Of a stretch of 64,000 nt of DNA, positions 1 through 14,127 are shown in pieces. The stretch is from Gordionus sp. m RMFG-2023. Its lineage: Eukaryota; Nematomorpha; Gordioida; Chordodea; Parachordodidae. Position 1 is the first letter of the stretch; each line of letters starts with the position of its first letter. Made by a program: the position numbers and the translations under genes. Under the pieces are notes generated by a model. That model searched no databases, was not told where the DNA came from, and worked only from the letters and a program-made list of their open reading frames with translations. The stretch spans positions 60,722,954-60,786,953 of the forward strand of contig NC_088776.1 of assembly GCF_954871325.1 (NCBI RefSeq), written 5' to 3'.

Positions 1-1219
1 TGTTATTTATTTTTAAATGAAAGTAGATTTTACAATATGGGTATCAATGGATAGCTTATCAAAAAATTAATCTAACAGGAGGTCACCCCTCCCTAATGGG
101 CTAGTCTAGGATAATAAGCATTAATATTTTAATAAAAAAATATCGATATGGGCAAATAAAAGCTAATATAATTTGTTTTTAAAAAAATAAAAATTTTATG
201 TAGGTTTCAAATAAAAATTGAAATGTCTTTTAATTTTAATTATAATTAAATGGATGTATCATTGTTTTGCAGGCCAATTTTAACAGAGGGAGGGTGATAA
301 ATAAATAAAATTTGGATATGAGAATCAAATAAAACATAACACCACTCATAATCAAATTAAGGATCAAATTCTCATTTCGCTTCTTTCTTTGCGGGCAATC
401 CACTAATAAAAGTTTATTATTTTATTTGTATGATTTGTTATAAAATATCATTTTTCAAGGATTGGATTTTAATAAATGGATGAACGCCTTTGTACAACAA
501 AAATTTTTTAATATATTTTTTCTAATAACAATTGGTAAATGCAGAAATGGTATAATGATAGTTTCAATTCATATTTTTTTATTTATTTTAATTAATTGAT
601 TAAATTTTATATTATAAGGTAAAGTTTATTTTTACTTGCAAAATTTGTATATAATTTCTTAATGATAGAATATTATTACTTCAAAAAATATTTTAATTAA
701 CTTATATTTGATAAACTATATATTTTCTGTTGGTAAAAATATTTCTGACCTCCAACTACATTATGGGTAAGATGTTGAACTGAGTTGGATAGATCTTTTG
801 ATTAGATATCGATTGTTAGTATATTCTACAGCCAAAATAAAACAACTAAGATAGGGGATTAATATAAAGTTATATGATGGATAGTATACAATTGGGAATA
901 CTATTCAATAAATATTCCTAAATAGAATACTATTGGATAAATATGAGTGACAATTATTGATGATCAATTATATAGATATTTAATAAAATATATATAATAA
1001 AAAAATATATATAATTTGTAGGTTATCCGTTTATTTTTGTATTATTAAATCATATAAAATAATATTTCACCAGTATAATTTGATACATTTAATTTAAATG
1101 TTGTAGAAGTTAGGGTACTTTTTTGAATCATCAAAATGTGACTTGAAAGTAATTAATATTATTATGCGATTGTCTTCAAATTGGTTAGTAAATTATATAA
1201 TATGTCAAGTGATAAATTC

Positions 1220-1412
1220 AGTTGTGTTAAATGGATCCTTTTAGCCAATACTTAAAACGGAATCAATATTGTACCAGAGAAAATATAAACTAAGACTCGA
1301 GATTTAGATAATAGATATCTTTGTGCCATTTGTAACAATTCAATATGCTTGCGTAATATTTTTACGACAAAATATTGATTTGGCTGTTTTAACCAAAATC
1401 GAGACACAACAT
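1220..1412. mobile_element. Old MITE-like inverted-repeat element (copy A of the TAGTGTTAAA family)
   Basis: The left edge (from about 1,222, starting TGTGTTAAATGG) and the reverse complement of the right edge (near 1,412) both lead into an inner block resembling AATCAATATTTTG. The same pattern of long degenerate terminal inverted repeats is seen at 52.7, 54.2, 57.1 and 57.5 kb. The copy at 57.49-57.68 kb sits at the matching place in the duplicated segment and shares the interior motif GAGATTTAGATAATAGAT. This insertion therefore probably predates the duplication. It contains no coding sequence. Boundaries are approximate. Confidence 0.5.
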
Positions 1413-1474
1413 GTTACATTATATATTAATTTAATATTGTGATAATAAAATGAGCTTAGAAATATTATATTTAG

Positions 1475-1765
1475 GTTAAAAAAAATTGTCCCACAAGAAT
1501 TCCATTTAACAGAACCGTTTGTGACTCCATACTATTCCTTCCGGAAGTACTTAGATCCTGATACCGATATAGACTTATTTGTCTTGTGTCATTGGCGATG
1601 GCTTCCAACTGTTTAGGCTGGTGGAAAATGTATCCATGTCTGACATCAGGAGTTATGATTCTTCAAAATGGCATAAAGAAGTGCAATGTAAGAAATTATC
1701 ATATGGCATACCACATTGTCTGAAGAACCGATTAAAGATGGCCATTTTTTATAATTTAAAATAAT
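1475..1765 (+). other. Conserved, relatively GC-rich block shared by both duplicate copies
   Basis: This is one of the best preserved and least AT-rich parts of the duplication (partner 57,960-58,200). A 61-codon open frame starts at 1,579 in the left copy, and a partner frame is partly open in the right copy around the shared codons for VIGDGFQL. The two copies differ by indels that do not keep one frame, and each has stops in the other's frame. It may be a decayed exon or a conserved non-coding element. No protein family is recognised. Confidence 0.3.
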
Positions 1766-4010
1766 TGATCTATTAATATGGTCTTCGTTTAACTTAAAAT
1801 CAATCTTCCCTGCGACAGATCTTTTCACGTTAGATTATTTGATTAAAGACGTTTATCCCTCAATTTTATAATAATACAACAAATTTGTAGTAAATTTATA
1901 ACACAACCTATATATACATCAGAAGTCATGGGATATTTAACATTTCCGAGTTAAAAATAATAAGTAAACATTATATTGTTCTAAACTTAAAGCAAAGTAT
2001 AGTTATAAAAATTTTGAATAATACTTGTTCTCATAAGTGAATTTTTAATATATAAAATATTTCTCATTAGCTAATTATGGTTATCATGAAAGTTGCCATA
2101 AAAATGATCATCAATTCGGAAAACAACTACCCCATTAATTCTTTCATTTTCTGACTTAACATATTATAATATAACATATTTACAAATTTCTAAGGTTTAT
2201 AAATTTCTAAGATTTACAAATTTTCATAAATAAAAATTCAATAAATATGGTGATAATAGTATTATTTCAAATAAATAATATACCATATTTGTCTTTTAGT
2301 TGAACTATATTGTCAAATAATTAATTAATTCAAATGTAAAATTATTTACTCAATTTTTGAATTCCTTCTCCTATATGATTATATTTAAAAAATAAATAAT
2401 TTAATTGATCTGATATATAATATAAATATTCAAAAATATATATTTATTTTATGTCATTGGTTAATGAAGCAAAAGTTTAGGTCATTAAGTTAAAATTTTA
2501 TAAATTACGTTAAAAATCCTTGCATTATCATTAAATAAAATATAATTATTTTTTGAATGGCAAGTATAGTTAAGAGGTTAAAATTAATTTAAGCTAAAGA
2601 TAACCAAGTCTATGTACGATCACAAGTTTGGGGAAAAATTTGGTCAAAATGAGAAAATAAAGGTTAAAACCTAATATTTTTAAGAGATAAGGTAGTATTA
2701 TTTAAAAATAATTACCCGCACAAATTATAGGAAAAAGATAATAATATTGAATTCATGCCTATTTGTGATAAATAAATATATGAACAGAAAACATTTTTTT
2801 TAAATTATTTACTTTTTACTTATACCTATAATTTATTTTATATTTTTAGTTTCTTCAACAAAATTATTTTTTTGCCTTCTATATAAATTTATTATAATTT
2901 TACCTGTTTTAACTGTTTAAAATTAATGAATTATAGGTATAGGACAATATTTTTATAGCCATAAACGGATAATGTAAACTAAAAAAAGCTAATTTTGAAA
3001 ATAATTTATAAAAAAAATTTGTAAGTGCTAGTGGCGCCTTGCATTTAAAAAGCTGGTCTATGACCACTCCTGAGAAGAAATCACGTGAAAAATACGAGAC
3101 ACCTCCTTACATAGAGTGTGTGGGTTTTTAAAGCAAAATATTTATTATTCGAATAATAGGAGATGAGTTCTTAATAAAATATTCAAAATTATTTTGAGCT
3201 CATAACCAACCTAGAAAGTGGGTTTTGGTATATAGGGCTATCTGTTCCATAAATGTCTTAGCCTACTAATAGGGATTAGAAGATTATTAACATTAACATG
3301 TTTAGCCTTGGAGTATATTTTGACCTAATTTTTTTTTATTATAACTAGCATATGAGAGGTATACTTGACATTTTTTTAATGGCCAAATTATGTGGTAAAT
3401 TATTTTAAACCCATATAAAAACATTCAAGAGAAATAGAAGAAAACGTTTGCTGTTTTTTAGTTTTCACTAATATTATTACATATTTTTTAAATTATGTAT
3501 TTTTTTATTATAGTCTAAAATTTAATCTTCTTTGTAATCTATAATGTTATGCAGATTAGATTTCTTAAATTGATTTGCAACTAATATTATTTAATTTTAA
3601 ATAAAGGTCTTAATTCACAAACAAAACAAATTTATAATCATTTAATTTTGGCCTTGCTGATTTAGAGACTTATCAAATACCAAGTCACATTCTTATTACA
3701 AATAAATAATAATAATAAAATTCATTAAAAAAATATATAAAGAGTTAATTACTTGCTTTTATGGCCTTATCAACTAAATAAAATATTTATATGAATTCAA
3801 ATTTAGGGAATATTGAAAAAAAAAGTATATAAGTGGAGATGAAACATATTACATTGACATAAATAAATAGCAGGTAGAGATAATTTAGAGCTATGTTTGG
3901 TTTCCACTTTAACTTTTGGACATTGGAAAATAATAAATAAAAATAACCAATGATGGCTGAGATAAAGAAATTAATCTGGCTGGCTTTTTCTTCACAAATT
4001 AAAGGGAAAA

Positions 4011-7000
4011 ATATATAGTTCTTAATACAACCAACTATCCTATATAGTTAGGGAATATAAGCAAGAAAAGAATCAGATGAGAGAAGTTTACAGCCAATGG
4101 AGATTAGAATGCTGAGGGAATAGCAGGGGCATTAAAAAATGATAAGATAAGAAATGCAAATATACTGGTGTGTTTATAGAATACTCCATTGAAACAAATA
4201 TCATGGTAGGACCTAAAAACTATATAGTAAATAAGGTTATTCTAATTTACCAAAAATAGTTAATAGTATAATGAAATGGCGTAACTATCCATTAAAGTTT
4301 TATGATTATAGGTTGCAAATATTACATACTAGAGCAGTATAGTCTCAAACATACTGGTATCTTATATCAAGTAAAAAATAAATGACTTTCAAAATAAAAT
4401 AAGAGTAATAATGTTTAAAAAAAATTTAGAATTTAATTTTAGATTAATAATTAAGACAACCATTCTAAATATTTTATTTCATATCCCTAACACTAACTGG
4501 TGGCTATTTTACTGATATAAATCTTTTATTCATTTCTCTTTAGATAATCTTATAAGATCCTTTGTAAGTGAGAAAAGATAATAAATTTCATTTTAAAAAA
4601 TAAATTAGTTTGCTACTTATATCCAATCTGAGAGTTTCTAGGGTGATAAATAAAATTTAATTAATAATTAAAATATTAATAATAAAATTTTTCTCTCTTT
4701 ATATATTTTTATTATATAAAAACATATAATTTGGTGCAAATTTTAAATTTGATATAAAATATATTTTGATATGTATGAAATATAGTGAATTTTAGGCAAG
4801 CTTGCAATTAAATTTTGAACTACTTTAAATTTATATTAACTTATATATCGATTTTCTAAAAAAACTAAAAACAAATTTGCCAAAAATTGCTGATGGAATA
4901 TAGTTTCAGTCAAATCAAATTTTTCAAATTAAAAAAATTGATGTCAGTGGATGAATATAAATTGAGAAAGATTCTAAATGTGGTTTCTTAATTTCAATAT
5001 TTATCAATTAAAAAAAATACATTGTTTTTAAACATTTAATTTTCTAAATATATAATTTTTTTCCCAAATATTTTACTATACCTTGAGTTTCATCTATGTC
5101 CCTCTTATACCATTTAACTAAAAAAAATTTTTAATAGAAAGTTATACATTAAATTCGTTTACTATTTTAATAAAAACACATGAATCGACTTTAAATTGCA
5201 AATAGGAATTCTTATAGGAGATGTAAAATCTTTGTCAATATTATCAGAATATTGTAAAAATTGATATCTATAATTAAAAAACTCGATTTAATATTTAAGA
5301 AATATCTCTATTATAAATAGAACACGCTACTAATGAAATCATTCAGGAATAAAAAAAAAATACCATTTAACAAAAATGATATTATTAAACAGGAAATATA
5401 AATAAGGTTCATCAAAGCAATTTAATACTTTAATAGAAATACCTAAAATTATATTTTTGGTTTCATAAATACCCAAAAGAATTCAGAGATAATTAAAAAT
5501 ATAAATTATTTATAACAAAAGTTCAATAGCATAAAATGTTATCTATATATGTTTTTGATTTGCTCAATAAATGTTATTAATAGAGTGTGGGTGTAATTCT
5601 AATAAGAATGCATGATTATTTTATAATGCATCATCATATTTTAGGATACAAACTATTTTATTAAATATAATTATTTTAATATAAAATTGTTTATCATACA
5701 AATACATTTTAAAGCTAATTGTTATATTATAGGAATTAATAAATTAAAATATTGGTTATTGAATAGTATTTTAATTTTTATATTGCATACATTCATTATA
5801 TTTTTATTTGGTTTAGGAATTCAAATTCAACTTGTATTACTTTTTATGAATTCAAATTTATTTTTTCAATTCAACTTTTTATTTTTGTAATTCAACTTTA
5901 ATTACTTATTATTTTTCGTGACCTTACTTTTTGTTTTTATATATATTCTAATTTATATTTTAGAAAATGTATATATACCTTAAGAAAAGAAAAAGAAGTT
6001 AGTTAATAAAATATATTTTTACTGACTCGCACCTCGCGCCATATCGTTAGTGTCCTTATTCTTTTCACTAATAAAAATTCTACTTTTCAATTTTAAGCTA
6101 AATTCCTACAGTTTTTAACTTAAGGAAAATTCTTACATTCATTATATTAAAATTTGTAAAATTATTTACTTTTGTATGCCCAGTTTACTAAATATTTTTT
6201 AATAAAAATATATATTAACTAATAGAAAATCATATCCACAATTTATAATTTGCAAATATTAATAATTATTGCATATTTTATATTTTCTTACAAATTTCAT
6301 GCGGTTTTCCTATTTATTTTCCAATATAATTTTATAAAAAATGGTCCATCAAAAAATTCTTATATTAATATTTTTATTATTGATTAAATAGCAGTTCCTA
6401 ATTTATATACACAAACTTTATTTTATAATACATATAATGAAGAAACAAAAATATATAGAGAAAATATAAATATATCAAAAATAATATAATAAGCATAAAA
6501 AATAATTTTTAAATAGAGAAAAATTTATTTAAAGCACAAAATTATAAAATTAAATAATTTAAATTAAATATTAATTTTTGATGTATTAAAAATTGCTACT
6601 AAATATTCGACAAAATTTTGATTATTATGTTTAAACTCTTTAAAATAACATAACAGTCTAAAATTAATTTAATTTCTTTCATATATTCTTAAAAAAATAT
6701 TAAACAATATCATCTCTTCCTATTACTTTCTATTCTTGTTTAATTGTTAATACCTCAGGATTCAGAAAGGATTTAAAGTAAATCACGCCTCAAAGACAAA
6801 AAATATATTAAGATGTATAACCTTTCAATATAGCATACGTGAGAATATATCATTTAATTATAAAAAAAACTAATTCCTAGAAGATTATAATTACAGGTTT
6901 GCATTTATAGTTAATATATAAATATTATTAAAAATAATTTAATATTTTGTATAAATTTTCGAGATGACTTTCTTACATATAGTAAAGTATAGTTGAGTGA

Positions 7001-9600
7001 CCTATACTATTTTATCTTTGCTAATTGATATTGAATATTTTGCATGAGTAACTAGTCTCGATTATGATTATAGCCAATATTTAGTAAGGCTAGAGATCTT
7101 GCTCAGAAATGTCAGTAAGGTTGGGATCTATGTTTGCCGAATCTTGAAGTTTATATAACATTGTTATGGCTAAAATCTTCTTTGGTCTTTTAACAACGTA
7201 AATTAGGTACATTATGATTTTTATAAATATTTTGAGTGTCTTTAATTAGATTGAATTCTCATTCATTATACTGATATAACAGCATAAAATGTGTTTAAAT
7301 AACATTCAAAGATCATGTGATGACGCCCTTTAAACAACTTTTAAGACAGTAATGATAATTGTAACTATATTTTTGTTTTTGTCAATTTGTAATTGGCATA
7401 TATGTATGTTGTAAAAGATATATATTCGATAAGATATAGATTATATTTATGTTTTGTAATTCATGTGATTTTATATAGAAAATATATTTTTAAAATGGAG
7501 TTTATTACTGTCATGAAATTATATTCGTAGTTATAAATATATATGAAATAATAAATTTTGTTCTCGGCAATTTGGGAAATTTTTAAACTATATATTGAGA
7601 TATACATTTGTAAAAAAAAATTTTGATATGATTTTAAAATAAATTCTTCTGATCGGTTTTTGAATAATTAGGAACATACCAAAGGTTAAAAGAATTCCTA
7701 CCGTATTTTCTTAAAAAAAATAAAATTTTCGCTAAAACTTCTATGCATCAAATAGCCTATACTTTGAGAAAAGGAAGATGTTTTATTTATTTAGATTAAT
7801 CTAATATTCCCAATCTATCCGATGTGCTTGATTTAATTGAATAAATAATTAGCCTCAATTTTTAAGTATCAACTTTTATATTAGATATATTATAATAGTT
7901 TTGGACATTTTGTATAAATTCCCACCTATTTTATCAATACCATTTGCTAATTACTCTTAGATTTTTCACATAAATTCCTCTTTTCTAAACATCATATTTT
8001 TTAATTAGTAAGTTAAAATTAATTATTCTGAACTTAATATAAAAATATAACAAAAACTTATTAAGATAACTCATATTCAAATTACGAATAATATATTTCT
8101 CGTCTGTTATATATATTTGTTATACTTTTTTGAAAAATAAGTATTTTATGTAAAGACAAAATATATAAATGTATTTTCAGATATTAAGTAATTAGGAATA
8201 ATGTTTATAAGTAATGATATAAGTGACTCTTGAGAAAGAATAAAAATTATCTAAATTACAAATCTGCACTAATATATAAAGTTATTTTTAAAGCAATTTG
8301 CCCTTCATTTCTATTAAAATTTTATCCAATCAATCTCATTTTTCTTTATCTTTTTACAAAAAATGGCTAAATAATTTTCTAAAATGAAAATAACATTCAA
8401 AAAAAAATAACAAATAGAATTCAACTAATCATTTGACAGGTAAATAAAAGATAGCCTATGGTAATTATAGCTCACTAATCATATCCTTACCAAATTATAT
8501 ACAATCAATAATGATAATCTAATTAGAAATGAAACAATTCAAGGTATGTAAATTTTTATTCTCTAAATATTAGAATAAAAAATTTTTTAAATAAATTTTT
8601 TTAAAATATATAAAATATTAATACAAAACAAACTTACCTTATAATATATAATTTTTATATAATTTAATTTTTATTATCGATGAGGAAAAAAAAAATTTAT
8701 ATTAAATTTAGAATTTTTTATTCACAAATTAATGAATCTCGTTTTTTGAAGTAACATATAGATCACTTTTGTATTATTTTATTATTATTTATACAAATAA
8801 AATAAATTATTTTTAAAAAAAATGAATCAATCATGAAACAACTAATATTTTATTAATATAAGAAATAAATAAATTTATAATTCATTATTCATCCTGATGA
8901 AGAATAGATCAAAAAATATATGATGATTTAGCTAATATTTAATATTTTCTAATTTTTTTTCTTTTGAATTATTAATGTGTTATTCCTTTATTAAAATTTA
9001 TATAGTGTATACCTGTCTTTACTATATTAAAGATAATAAATTTAAACATTTGTAACATTATGAATGAGTTAAGGGCAAGGTACAAAATTAATAAAACCAA
9101 AAAAAAACAGAAAATCTAAATAATATATTTTGCTTCTTCTTATAAAATTAAATAAATATTCACTATGGTTATATTATATTTAGTATTTTTATTTTAAAAT
9201 GATCTGTTTTAGTTTTTAAGCTTAAAATCAAATACAAGCGCGATTTAAAATTAAACTAAATATTATTATTTTAATATCACCTCTTTTCATCATATTTCGA
9301 TTAAACACTACTAAAATTAGATTTTCTTATAAAACAATTTTGAGCCAAATGGCTTTGCTAATTTAAATGTAACTTAAAGGTGGTGGTTTTAAGAGTAAAG
9401 AGGATAATTCACTAAATCGTTTACCCTCATTATAAAAAAGGATAATATTATAATATAAATAATAAGTAAATAAAATAAATGACAAGATACATGTTTTATT
9501 AGCTCCTTTAACTAGATTATATAATTTATTTATATATATAATGAGTAAAAAATTAATAACATTTCTCTTTATATCAATAGTGTAATTAAAATTTTAAATT
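4011..9600. other. AT-rich sequence without recognised features
   Basis: Mostly A/T runs and short open frames of the length expected by chance at this base composition. Two things stand out weakly. Bases 5,723-5,752 resemble, in reverse complement, about 30 bases inside the hAT element near 44,760-44,790. Bases 7,030-7,150 are less AT-rich and hold an open stretch of about 35 codons with no recognisable product. I see no gene, RNA or repeat array here. Confidence 0.6.
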
Positions 9601-11374
9601 TTATCAAAATTTTTATGTATATAGGCCAAAATCAACTTCTACTGTTGAACATGAATTACTGACATATATGTTCTGGATAAAAAGACCCTGACAAAAGTAA
9701 TTGGTCAAAATAAAATTTGATAAAAATAACCTCAGAGAAAAAGACAATATTCAACTTTTTGAAAAAGTTTTAAATGTTAAAAAAAATAAATTTTTTTTTA
9801 AATTACCATTTTTTAAAGAACAAATAATATTTTTTAAATCATTTTGATTCCATCAAATGTATGCATTATGATTAAATTAGTTGTTTGAGGCTCTTAATAC
9901 ATATACCATCTATCTAAATGATTTTCTTAAAGAAACAATTAAGTAAAATTAAAATTGCGAATTTAATAAATTAGTGAAAATTAATCAAGAGATCAATATT
10001 ACATTGAAAGTAAATTGAGAATATTTATATTTATATAAATAAATTAAAACAAATAGTTTAAATCTGGAAATGACAATGAAAAATTAATCGGGCTCGATCT
10101 AATCCGATAGCACCAGATCAGATTTATTCGGGTGTAAAAAATTAACATTAGGCTATATAGTCTCCTTAAAATTGATAACAATTAAGATGATAGGAAAAAG
10201 GATCATGTTATGATCGGAGACTATTTCTATAATAAATGCCTCACCATGATCCATTATGTATTGTCACAAAAAAAAAATCTATAAAAATATTTACATTTAT
10301 CCAAAAACTATATAGTCATACCAATCGTGGGTATAAACAAATTGTTCAATTAGAAAATAAAATCCCTAGTCAAAAGAGATATAAAATTTACATTATAATT
10401 TTAAAATTATTTAAATATTCCTGGCCGTCACCAAATGTAGATGACTCTTTTAACTTATTTTTTATTAATGATGTCATTTACAGATTTTAAAAATCGATTT
10501 AAATAGAGACGGATAGCATGCCACTATGAATGTCCTTAAAGTTTAGAAATCAAAACCATAGTCCACTTTTCAAAATTTTAAGAACCAATAATCACTTATT
10601 TTTTTAATGTACAGAACCCTATCTGGAACCAAATAGGTTTTTAAACTCTAATTAAGGCAAAAAATTTTCCCAACATGATTTATTTTGATATCATATAAAG
10701 TAAATATAAATAACTTGCAAATTGTAATATTAAGCATGAAATATCATGTAAAATTTATATTAATATTATAAACAATAATTTATAATAAAAAGAATGCTTT
10801 TATTTACCTGTTTTTTAGAATTTTTTTCCGTAGATGTATACCAAACTACTTTATATTTATAAAAATTCCTAGATTGGGATGAACGTTTGTCCTAGGAGTT
10901 ATGACCCTTTAAATGGCTAAAATTGATCATATTTAACATAAATATCATCATATTTATATTTTCTGAATACTTAGATAATCATTTTATAAAAATTACGTCT
11001 AAATGAAAGGCCCTTACTTTTTATTAAAAATATATTTTAGGAGGGAGGAGGGGTAGGGAGGTTATAATGGTTTGTTTAAAAATTTGATTAAATTTCTCTT
11101 GAAATTTTGGCAAAATAATTTTGAATATTTTATTTTAGCATAAATCAAAAATAAAAGAGACTTATTTATTATTTGATGTATATTCAATTGATAAAATCAG
11201 CCAACTAATTTGTAGATTATTTATTAAGATTAAATTATTTTATTCCTCATGCTTATAGTCTCATAAATCTCAAAAATCCTTATTTCAAAACTCATTAAAA
11301 TTCAATTAATATGCTGGTGAATTCTTAATTATTATTAATATTAACCCATAAGAAAATTATCATTTGTGGTGCAG
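9601..11374. other. AT-rich sequence with weak coding-like islands
   Basis: A short open stretch at about 9,626-9,690 follows an acceptor-like T-rich tract ending in AG, and an 84-codon frame begins at 10,236. Neither has a recognisable domain. A G-rich patch lies at 11,040-11,062. These could be upstream exons of the candidate gene at 11,375-14,127, since the plus strand and spacing would suit, but nothing proves it. Confidence 0.4.
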
Positions 11375-11393
11375 GATCATCCATAATTCCTAT

Positions 11394-11845
11394 TAGAGAT
11401 CTGCAAAGGTAAGCCCGGTAAGTTAGTTATCGGGTTCGGTTGAGTTGGGATAATATTTAAAATAAAAATTCGGGCCCGGTTGGATCGGGTTTGTAAATTT
11501 TTTAATTATATCTAAATTTATAAAATCTATTGATTTCTTTGTGTAAAATAAAAATATTTGATTTTATTTATAGAATCTAGACGTCATATGATCTATATCT
11601 TTCATTTTGACTAATTATAATTTTTTTAAAAAATAATTTCTATAATTTGGGCCTTTAAAAATTTTTCTGGTTCGGGTTGGGATGGGAAGGCAAAACTTTA
11701 TAAAAAATATTTCTGGTTAGGTTGGGATGGGACGGCAAAACTTTATAAAAAATATATCGGATTCGGGCTGCAAAAAAGGCAACTTTTTTAATAAAAATAT
11801 CGCACCAGGCCGGGCTTAACAAATTATGCCTGATAAAGATCACTA
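11394..11845. mobile_element. Non-autonomous hAT MITE, GC-rich-ended family, copy 1
   Basis: A 452-bp element beginning TAGAGATCTGCAAAGG and ending GATAAAGATCACTA. Flanking 8-bp direct repeats are ATTCCTAT (11,386-11,393) and ATTTCTAT (11,846-11,853), a 7/8 match, as expected for the hAT superfamily. The ends carry repeated CGGGC/GGCCGG-like motifs while the middle is as AT-rich as the host. It encodes no transposase; the 62-codon minus-strand frame across it only reflects internal repeats. A second copy of the family lies at 62,729-63,176. Confidence 0.8.
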
Positions 11846-12704
11846 ATTTCTATGGGCCTAAAATCAGACAACTATCACCTATGAATTTTATTACATTTAA
11901 GACAGCTTATTTAAACAAGTAAATTTTGTTGTTTTATCAGATTGTAAAAAGGAAAATGTTTATGAATTTTATTAATCTCAAGCAAAATTCTTTTATTTTT
12001 AAAGAAATATTTGGAAGTAAAGCTAAAATTTTTTATTATTTTGATGGGGCGTTACCCAATATAAAATAAAAAAAACTTCAGTAACATCTACAATCACGAA
12101 AATATTTTTGGATATAGGCAGAGTAACATTTATTTGCAACCGCACCTGCTAAGAGTCCTTGCGACAGCTTTGGATGCGTTTAAATGGTTAGCGGCTCCAG
12201 CTAGCTTGCAACCTTTATATGATCATATATTGACAATAATGGATTTATATTTATACAACTATGCAAGAAATAATATCAGAGAGATAAATTATATAGTAAG
12301 CAATGATAAATATATAAGTTAGAAAAATATCTTAAAAAACATGTTAACAACAAAACAAATTTTTGAAACACAAAATTTTAATACTTTAAGTCATAATACA
12401 AGATAATAAAATGAAAGTCGAAATTTCGGGTAATTTAATAAATGATATGTTTTAAATATTTTTTTATAAAATTATAAATTATTTAAATTTAGTTATAAAT
12501 ATGTTTGGAATATTTTGCCAAGTATTTCTAGAGAAGTCTAAATATGAGAATAATGCTAAATTTGATTAATTTTAACCATATAAAGGATCACACTTCTAGA
12601 CCCATGTTCATCCTAGTCTAGAATTTTGTCCGACATACATAAACAGAGAAATAATTCGTAAAAACTACTTTTTTCCTATGGCCATTTCCGGTTTTGGGTA
12701 TTAA

Positions 12705-14075
12705 TTGGATTTTATCATATTTATTTATTTAAGTTCCATTATTTAGCTATATAACATAATATAAATTATTGCTCTAACTAAATTTATTCTTGAGATATTT
12801 GAAAAAAAATAAAATGCATTTTCCCGCTCTATAAACATCCATATCTTAACGAGTAAGTGATGTAAGGAAGTAAAATTTTATTTATATTTATATATTAACA
12901 ATATACAACATTTAAAAAAATTCTGAAGAGGTGGGTTTAAAACCTTGGTAAATTTAAATTCACCATGTAAAAAATATTCATATATAACAAAAATTTTTAA
13001 TTTATAATAATTTTTTTATTTTTAAATTTTAATTATGATTTCTAAATTTTTTTTTGAAGTTTATTTTATGTATTTTAAAATATATTTCTTATGTTTTTTT
13101 AAACATATTTCGCAAATTATTTTTAACTTTATATAATATCAAAATAATTAAATTTTTATTAAAGAAATTTTTTTTTTTTAGTATATTTTCTTAAATTGTT
13201 TTATTAAACACTTAATAAAAGCACTAATCTACATAAAAGTAAGATATTCATGAGCTTAACAAACTCACCATAAAATTTACCTGAAAGTAAAATTAAAATT
13301 GTCAACAAAGACCTTTGATATTATTTTTCAAATTTTCATTATATATTTATAATTTTTTCTTTTCTTCTTATAAAATTATCAGATACATTTTTACATTATA
13401 AATATTTAATTTAAAAGTTAAATTAGTATGTTACTTATATCATCTAAGATTTTTGCTAATTTGTAAAAAAAAAAATATTGTGATTTAATATAAGTAATAT
13501 AATATCTTCAAATATCCCATTGAGGAATTTTTAATATTTAAAATTAAAATAATATGATATAAAAAATAATTAAATCGCAAATTTTATCAATTATTTTACT
13601 ATACTTTGATTCTCATTAACGGTACCTAATTCTAATATCAATAAACGTAAAAATATAAATTTTAAGTGTTTTTTTTCTGTTCATTTTTTTCTCTATTTCG
13701 CAAAATATGGCTAAATTAATTTATTTTATATAAATATTATCAACTTTCAGTAGCGTAAGAGTATATCGGGGAATAAAACGGACCATGAAATAAATTATGC
13801 GAAAATTTTTTTCAAATTGATATGCAGTTTTAAAATATGTCATATAAATTTTAATAAATCATGCTTTAAATCATTCTTTTAATATCTCCTAAATAATAAA
13901 TTTTTTTAAAATAACTAGATTTCTTTAATTAGGATCCCACTAGTGTTATAAAAATATTGGTTATTAGAACAATAATTATTGAAATACAAGAGTTTATGAA
14001 AAAAACATTTATAGAATTAAATAAATTTTTTGTCAATTTATAATATTAAATTAGAACGCCAAAAAAATCCAGTAG
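12705..14075. other. AT-rich stretch, probable intron of the candidate gene
   Basis: This separates exon-like pieces 3 and 4 of the candidate gene above. It contains long A/T runs and nothing else recognisable. If piece 3 is in fact terminal, with its in-frame TAA at 12,702-12,704, this would be 3' flanking sequence instead. Confidence 0.35.
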
Positions 14076-14127
14076 ATTTCCAAATCCTGAATTCTTCAAT
14101 AAGACGGCTTTTTTGTTTCTTATTAAT

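Larger units (their letters stand above)
1..4010 (+). repeat. Left copy of a large diverged direct duplication
   Basis: This segment matches 54,960-64,000 in the same orientation and order. Anchor pairs: 41-88 with 55,019-55,068; 781-815 with 56,341-56,373; 903-1,000 with 56,470-56,555; 1,594-1,611 with 58,065-58,082; 2,040-2,110 with 58,391-58,480; 2,895-2,945 with 59,326-59,372; 3,020-3,140 with 62,556-62,660; 3,260-3,315 with 63,238-63,290; 3,838-3,900 with 63,820-63,885. Substitutions and small indels are frequent, so the duplication is old. The left copy is shorter because it lacks several insertions found in the right one. Both copies run off the window edge, so the true unit length is unknown. 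No host gene is recognised in it. Confidence 0.85.
11375..14127 (+). pseudogene. Candidate multi-exon host gene fragment, its first visible exon split by a MITE
   Basis: Four exon-like pieces follow each other with matching phases. Exon 1 is 11,375-11,393 plus 11,854-11,918 (acceptor GTGGTGCAG; donor GTAAAT) and is interrupted by the MITE at 11,394-11,845. Exon 2 is 12,118-12,295 (acceptor GATATAG, donor GTAAGC). Exon 3 is 12,600-12,697 (acceptor CTTCTAG, donor GTATTA). Exon 4 is about 14,076-14,127 (donor GTATAT, weak acceptor). Exon 1 ends in phase 2 and exon 2 supplies the missing base; exons 2 to 3 join in phase 0; exons 3 to 4 again match. Exon 2 encodes about 59 residues rich in Leu and Ala with amphipathic, HEAT-like helices (LLRVLATALDAFKWLAAP). 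The product is unrecognised; a distant resemblance to a helical stretch of huntingtin is inference only. The MITE plus its target duplication adds 460 bp, which shifts the frame, so the gene is probably dead unless that stretch is bypassed. No start codon or polyadenylation site was assigned. Confidence 0.35.

Noticed and set aside
9626-9690. Exon-like stretch after an acceptor-like tract (ending TYMFWIKRP)
   Set aside because: Only about 20 codons, no donor or polyadenylation signal nearby and no recognised family; kept only as a remark.
10236-10490. 84-codon frame beginning with ATG
   Set aside because: Begins directly after in-frame stops and has low-complexity composition and no domain; chance is the simplest explanation.
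12940-12965. GGTTTAAAACC as a polymerase III B box
   Set aside because: No acceptable A box at a suitable distance upstream.
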